The position numbers and the translations under genes were made by a program. A stretch of 8,524 nt of DNA from Granulosicoccaceae bacterium (lineage in GTDB: Bacteria > Pseudomonadota > Gammaproteobacteria > Granulosicoccales > Granulosicoccaceae). This document shows, piece by piece, positions 6,261-8,524 of this stretch (positions are counted from its first letter, which is position 1; each line of letters opens with the position of its first letter). A model generated the notes under the pieces. It did not search any database. It saw nothing but the letters and a program-made list of their open reading frames with translations, and was not told the origin of the DNA. The DNA is taken from NCBI GenBank assembly GCA_023301405.1, contig JALZUX010000296.1, positions 1 through 8,524 of the forward strand, given 5' to 3'.

Positions 6261-7763
6261 TTATCGGCTGAATCGCGCCAGTGCAGGCAGTAGCCTTTTG
6301 TTAGAATCTGCCTTTGGTCGTAGTCCGGCAAGGCGATCTTCAAAGTATTCAAGTTTCCACTGTGCCGCCTTTGTATCTTCAGCGTCCGGTCCAAAAATAT
6401 CCCGATAAATATTTATCGCCAGGCGCTGATGTGTGATGGCGTTGTCTAGGGATTCTTTATTATGTTCTTCAATCCACGCTAGCGCTTCCAGCGTCTGTGC
6501 GGTTTCGGCGTGATACAAACCTAGAGTTTTGGTTTGAATGCTGAGGGCGCGGTTAAATTGTTGTTCTGCCACCCGATAGTCTGGTTCCAGCAGAGCCGCA
6601 AGAAAATAAGTACGAGCCAATCTAGAGTCATTATTGCTGAATCCGGCGGCGATTTTGCGAGCAGTTCTTACCCACGGGGTAGGGTCTCCATCGTTCGATA
6701 GCAAGAAGAACTCTGCGTTTTCTACCGCTATACGCCACATTTCATCTTCGCTGGTTGCGATCACTAGCTGCTTATTGTTTTCTGTTGCTGTCTCTTCGAT
6801 GTCGATAGCAGTGATACCGGACTGCGAATCAGCAGCCTCTTGCTCAGCAGCTTGCTGGGTCAGGCTTGGAGTGTCGGCGCGTTTGACAAGATTACTCGGC
6901 TTGTACGCTGCTTTTGGCGGTGCGCTGACGACAGTGGGTTGATGATCAAGCTGTGGGTCTTGTTGAGCGACAAATATTAATCCCGCTGATACAAGCGCAC
7001 TTGCAGCCAAAGCTCCTTTAAGTGGGCCTAGGTGCCTTCGCAGTGACAGTTTGCCGCTTTTTCCAATCCATTTTTCAACGGTTGGTTTTGGCCGACGTGC
7101 CGAGCGCGAAGTGGTTGCCGACACGTAGGCGCGGGCACCAGAGCGAGTGAAGCGAACTGTTTGAGTATCTGATTGCTGAAGGATATTCGAATTTAGCAGA
7201 TGCTGGACGTAGCGCAGGTAAAAGCTTCTTTCTACTGCCAAATGTTGTTCAGGTTTGAAAATAATACCAGTTTCGTCGGGCATTTCGCTGGCAGTGAGCC
7301 TACGGTGTTTTTTCCACTGTGTCTCGACCGTGGCAGATCCGGCGTTCTGTACGGTGAGATCTTTAATGTTGTCAATTCGTTGGATGGGCTGTAGCAATAA
7401 AGCGCCGGGCTGGCTGGTGGTTATAATACGCTCGCCGGCGGGGTAATAGCTGGTGAACTGAATCCAGGTGTTTACGTGGTAAAGATCAGTGACTACCGCA
7501 TAAACATTCTGATCAACATTAACATAACAAAGCAGCCTGGCAGTTTCACCTTCAGGCTTGCCTACTGAATTTTTAACAACAATTTCATGAGTATAGATAA
7601 AGCCCAAGTCGAGTAAGTAACTGATGAATATTTGCGTAGTATCCGAAATATTCTCAGGTATGGCCTCTGTGAGTCGCAGGGCAAACTCGGGAATTGCTAT
7701 GCGAATGTGAAGCATGTCTTCTAGATAGTCAGATATTTGATCTGTCGACGGTTTGTTTTTCAT
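6261..7763 (-). CDS. Unrecognised single-pass membrane protein with periplasmic TPR-like repeats
   Basis: The 500-residue product is not one I recognise as a named family. Residues 1-245 are hydrophilic with no signal peptide and end in a strongly basic stretch (about 220-250). One hydrophobic helix follows at about 250-267. By the positive-inside rule the N-terminal domain is cytoplasmic and the C-terminal part periplasmic. Residues 270-340 are Ala/Gln/Glu/Thr-rich and look like a linker. Residues about 380-480 carry TPR-type helices of the kinesin-light-chain pattern: AEQQFNRALSIQTKTLG followed by ALAWIEEHNKESLDNAITHQRLAINIYRDIFGPDAEDT. TPRs usually bind protein partners. No catalytic motif is visible in the N-terminal domain, which contains TTSQPGALLL (115-124) and a KKHRRL segment (151-156). 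The gene stands alone, convergent with the thioredoxin-like gene and divergent from ctaA. ATG 7763 is the chosen start, though its ribosome-binding sequence is weak. That it is a real gene is well supported by length and architecture; its function is unknown. Confidence 0.85.
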   Translation of the reverse strand: MKNKPSTDQISDYLEDMLHIRIAIPEFALRLTEAIPENISDTTQIFISYLLDLGFIYTHEIVVKNSVGKPEGETARLLCYVNVDQNVYAVVTDLYHVNTWIQFTSYYPAGERIITTSQPGALLLQPIQRIDNIKDLTVQNAGSATVETQWKKHRRLTASEMPDETGIIFKPEQHLAVERSFYLRYVQHLLNSNILQQSDTQTVRFTRSGARAYVSATTSRSARRPKPTVEKWIGKSGKLSLRRHLGPLKGALAASALVSAGLIFVAQQDPQLDHQPTVVSAPPKAAYKPSNLVKRADTPSLTQQAAEQEAADSQSGITAIDIEETATENNKQLVIATSEDEMWRIAVENAEFFLLSNDGDPTPWVRTARKIAAGFSNNDSRLARTYFLAALLEPDYRVAEQQFNRALSIQTKTLGLYHAETAQTLEALAWIEEHNKESLDNAITHQRLAINIYRDIFGPDAEDTKAAQWKLEYFEDRLAGLRPKADSNKRLLPALARFSR

Positions 7764-8066
7764 TATATTTTTCAGTCGTGCAGTCTGGTAGGCCGGGGTG
7801 CAAGCAATAAAAAGATGTGTCGATGTGCCTGAGTGATCTATTGTTAGTTAAAACAGTAGAAGCAAAAAGGTACCCTGATACTATAGGTCAAAAATGTGAA
7901 TACAGAAATAGATTGCTCATCTGGGCGGCTGGTTCTGTCAGTGTCGTTTTTTAATCGTCTCCGTCGCTCGTCTTGAGTGCTGGTTTTTTGACGGTGTTTT
8001 TTACGGCAAACCGAAAGACACCATCTCACGTATAAACTAACTGAAAGCAAATTACACTATTTTTTA
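7764..8066. other. Divergent intergenic region between the TPR protein gene and ctaA
   Basis: This 303-bp spacer should hold promoters for both flanking genes. On the minus strand a -10-like TATAGT (7885-7880) has no good -35 partner; on the plus strand TTGACG (7988-7993) lacks a good -10 at the right distance. I therefore name no promoter. The segment nearest ctaA has T-rich direct repeats, TTTTTTGACGG (7984-7994) and TTTTTTACGG (7997-8006), and a hairpin at 7993-8022. No believable gene lies here. Confidence 0.6.
7993..8022. other. Imperfect hairpin in the presumed ctaA leader
   Basis: GGTGT (7993-7997) pairs with ACACC (8018-8022). The stem continues through T/A and one G-T pair, then after a 2-nt bulge CGG (8004-8006) pairs with CCG (8011-8013) around a CAAA loop. 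It ends 44 nt before the ctaA ATG. It could be a 5'-UTR structure or a dyad operator, or a by-product of the nearby T-rich repeats. Confidence 0.35.
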
Positions 8067-8524
8067 ATGAATACGACGCAACTCAGTAAATTTCGCACGC
8101 TTGGTCTTACCACTATTTTCGCTGTGTACTTTCTCATCCTGGTGGGTGGTGCAGTACGCGCGACGGGAGCGGGCATGGGGTGCCCGGACTGGCCAACTTG
8201 CTTTGGGCGCTGGATACCGCCAACCAGTGAGCAACAATTGCCGGCAAACTATCAGGAAATATATGCCGAGCGTGGATACGCAGACACTCGATTTAATGTA
8301 ACTAAGACCTGGATTGAGTACGTCAATAGACTACTGGGTGTGTCGATTGGTATTTTTATCTTTCTAACGATGCTTGCATCAAGGCACTTTAAAAAAACCG
8401 ATTCCATGGTGACCAAGGTGGCAGTTGTCGCTTTTCTTGCGGTGTGCTTTCAGGGCTGGCTAGGGTCGCGTGTAGTCGCCAGTAATCTACAGCCAGGTAT
8501 GATCACGGTACATATGCTGATGGC
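8067..8524 (+). CDS. ctaA: Heme A synthase, CtaA/COX15 family (5' part, continues past right edge)
   Basis: There are 152 complete codons. The product is a polytopic inner-membrane enzyme that oxidises heme O to heme A for aa3-type cytochrome oxidases. Visible family hallmarks are GGAVRATGAGMGCPDWPTCFG (starts at residue 27) with the extracytoplasmic Cys39/Cys45 pair, WIEYVNRLLG (82-91), QGWLGSRVVASNLQPG (129-144), and ITVHM with His149, a candidate heme ligand. Helices lie at about 11-30, 88-105 and 116-135. The loop WIPPTSEQQLPANYQEIYAERG is long, as in the CtaA type I associate with Bacteroidota and some gammaproteobacteria. The EXXHR motif around the first conserved heme-ligand His reads E84-Y-V-N87-R88, with Asn in place of His. 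ATG 8067 is the only start codon after the in-frame stop TGA at 7989-7991; no clear Shine-Dalgarno is seen. The cox structural genes are not upstream, so ctaA probably begins its own transcript. Confidence 0.93.
   Translation, partial: MNTTQLSKFRTLGLTTIFAVYFLILVGGAVRATGAGMGCPDWPTCFGRWIPPTSEQQLPANYQEIYAERGYADTRFNVTKTWIEYVNRLLGVSIGIFIFLTMLASRHFKKTDSMVTKVAVVAFLAVCFQGWLGSRVVASNLQPGMITVHMLM

Noticed and set aside
6634..7446. Plus-strand frames opposite the TPR membrane protein gene
   Set aside because: They are antisense to a 500-codon frame with coherent domain architecture and carry no recognisable domains.
7844..8050. Minus-strand open frame of 68 codons in the divergent spacer before ctaA
   Set aside because: It has no ribosome-binding site, has an Arg/Lys/Ser/Thr-rich composition typical of translated noncoding DNA, and overlaps the leader hairpin and T-rich repeats. 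No family resemblance is seen.
1..8524. A new multi-gene defence or mobile system
   Set aside because: No nuclease, helicase, integrase, transposase, toxin or reverse transcriptase motifs are present. The genes are envelope and respiration functions with uniform base composition and no flanking repeats of mobile-element type.

Overview
The window looks like ordinary chromosome from a Gram-negative, probably marine-type, gammaproteobacterium. Two things point there: an outer-membrane TamA/TamB pair, and a COX15/CtaA-type heme A synthase, which implies an aa3-type (heme A) respiratory oxidase. The lineage is inferred from protein character only. There are no phage, transposon, CRISPR, rRNA or tRNA signatures, and I found no convincing new multi-gene system.

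Layout. Positions 1-5249 (minus strand) hold a two-gene tamA-tamB unit. tamA (3474-5249) encodes a three-POTRA outer-membrane barrel. tamB (1-3477) encodes the inner-membrane-anchored, periplasm-spanning partner; the genes overlap by 4 nt (GTGA). tamB has no stop inside the window, so it is easy to miss, but it is open over 1159 codons and breaks off apparently one residue before its natural C-terminus. Positions 5250-5712 are a 463-bp divergent intergenic region with several short repeats that resemble operators. A periplasmic TlpA/ResA-like thioredoxin-fold protein with a CHIC active site (5713-6201, plus strand) follows. It converges on an unrecognised 500-residue single-pass membrane protein with periplasmic TPR-like repeats (6261-7763, minus strand); a perfect 10-bp inverted repeat between them probably serves as a shared terminator. 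A 303-bp divergent spacer (7764-8066) precedes the 5' part of ctaA (8067 to the right edge, plus strand).

How the genes fit together. All five products act at or across the cell envelope. TamA and TamB work together in outer-membrane biogenesis and lipid or protein transport across the periplasm. The thioredoxin-like protein probably handles periplasmic thiols or disulfides. CtaA makes heme A for cytochrome oxidase. The TPR protein has no assigned function. Only tamA-tamB is a clear operon.

Points most worth a second look: the repeat clusters in the tamA/tlpA-like divergent region, the unassigned cytoplasmic domain of the 500-residue protein, and the CtaA variant in which the usual EXXHR histidine is asparagine.
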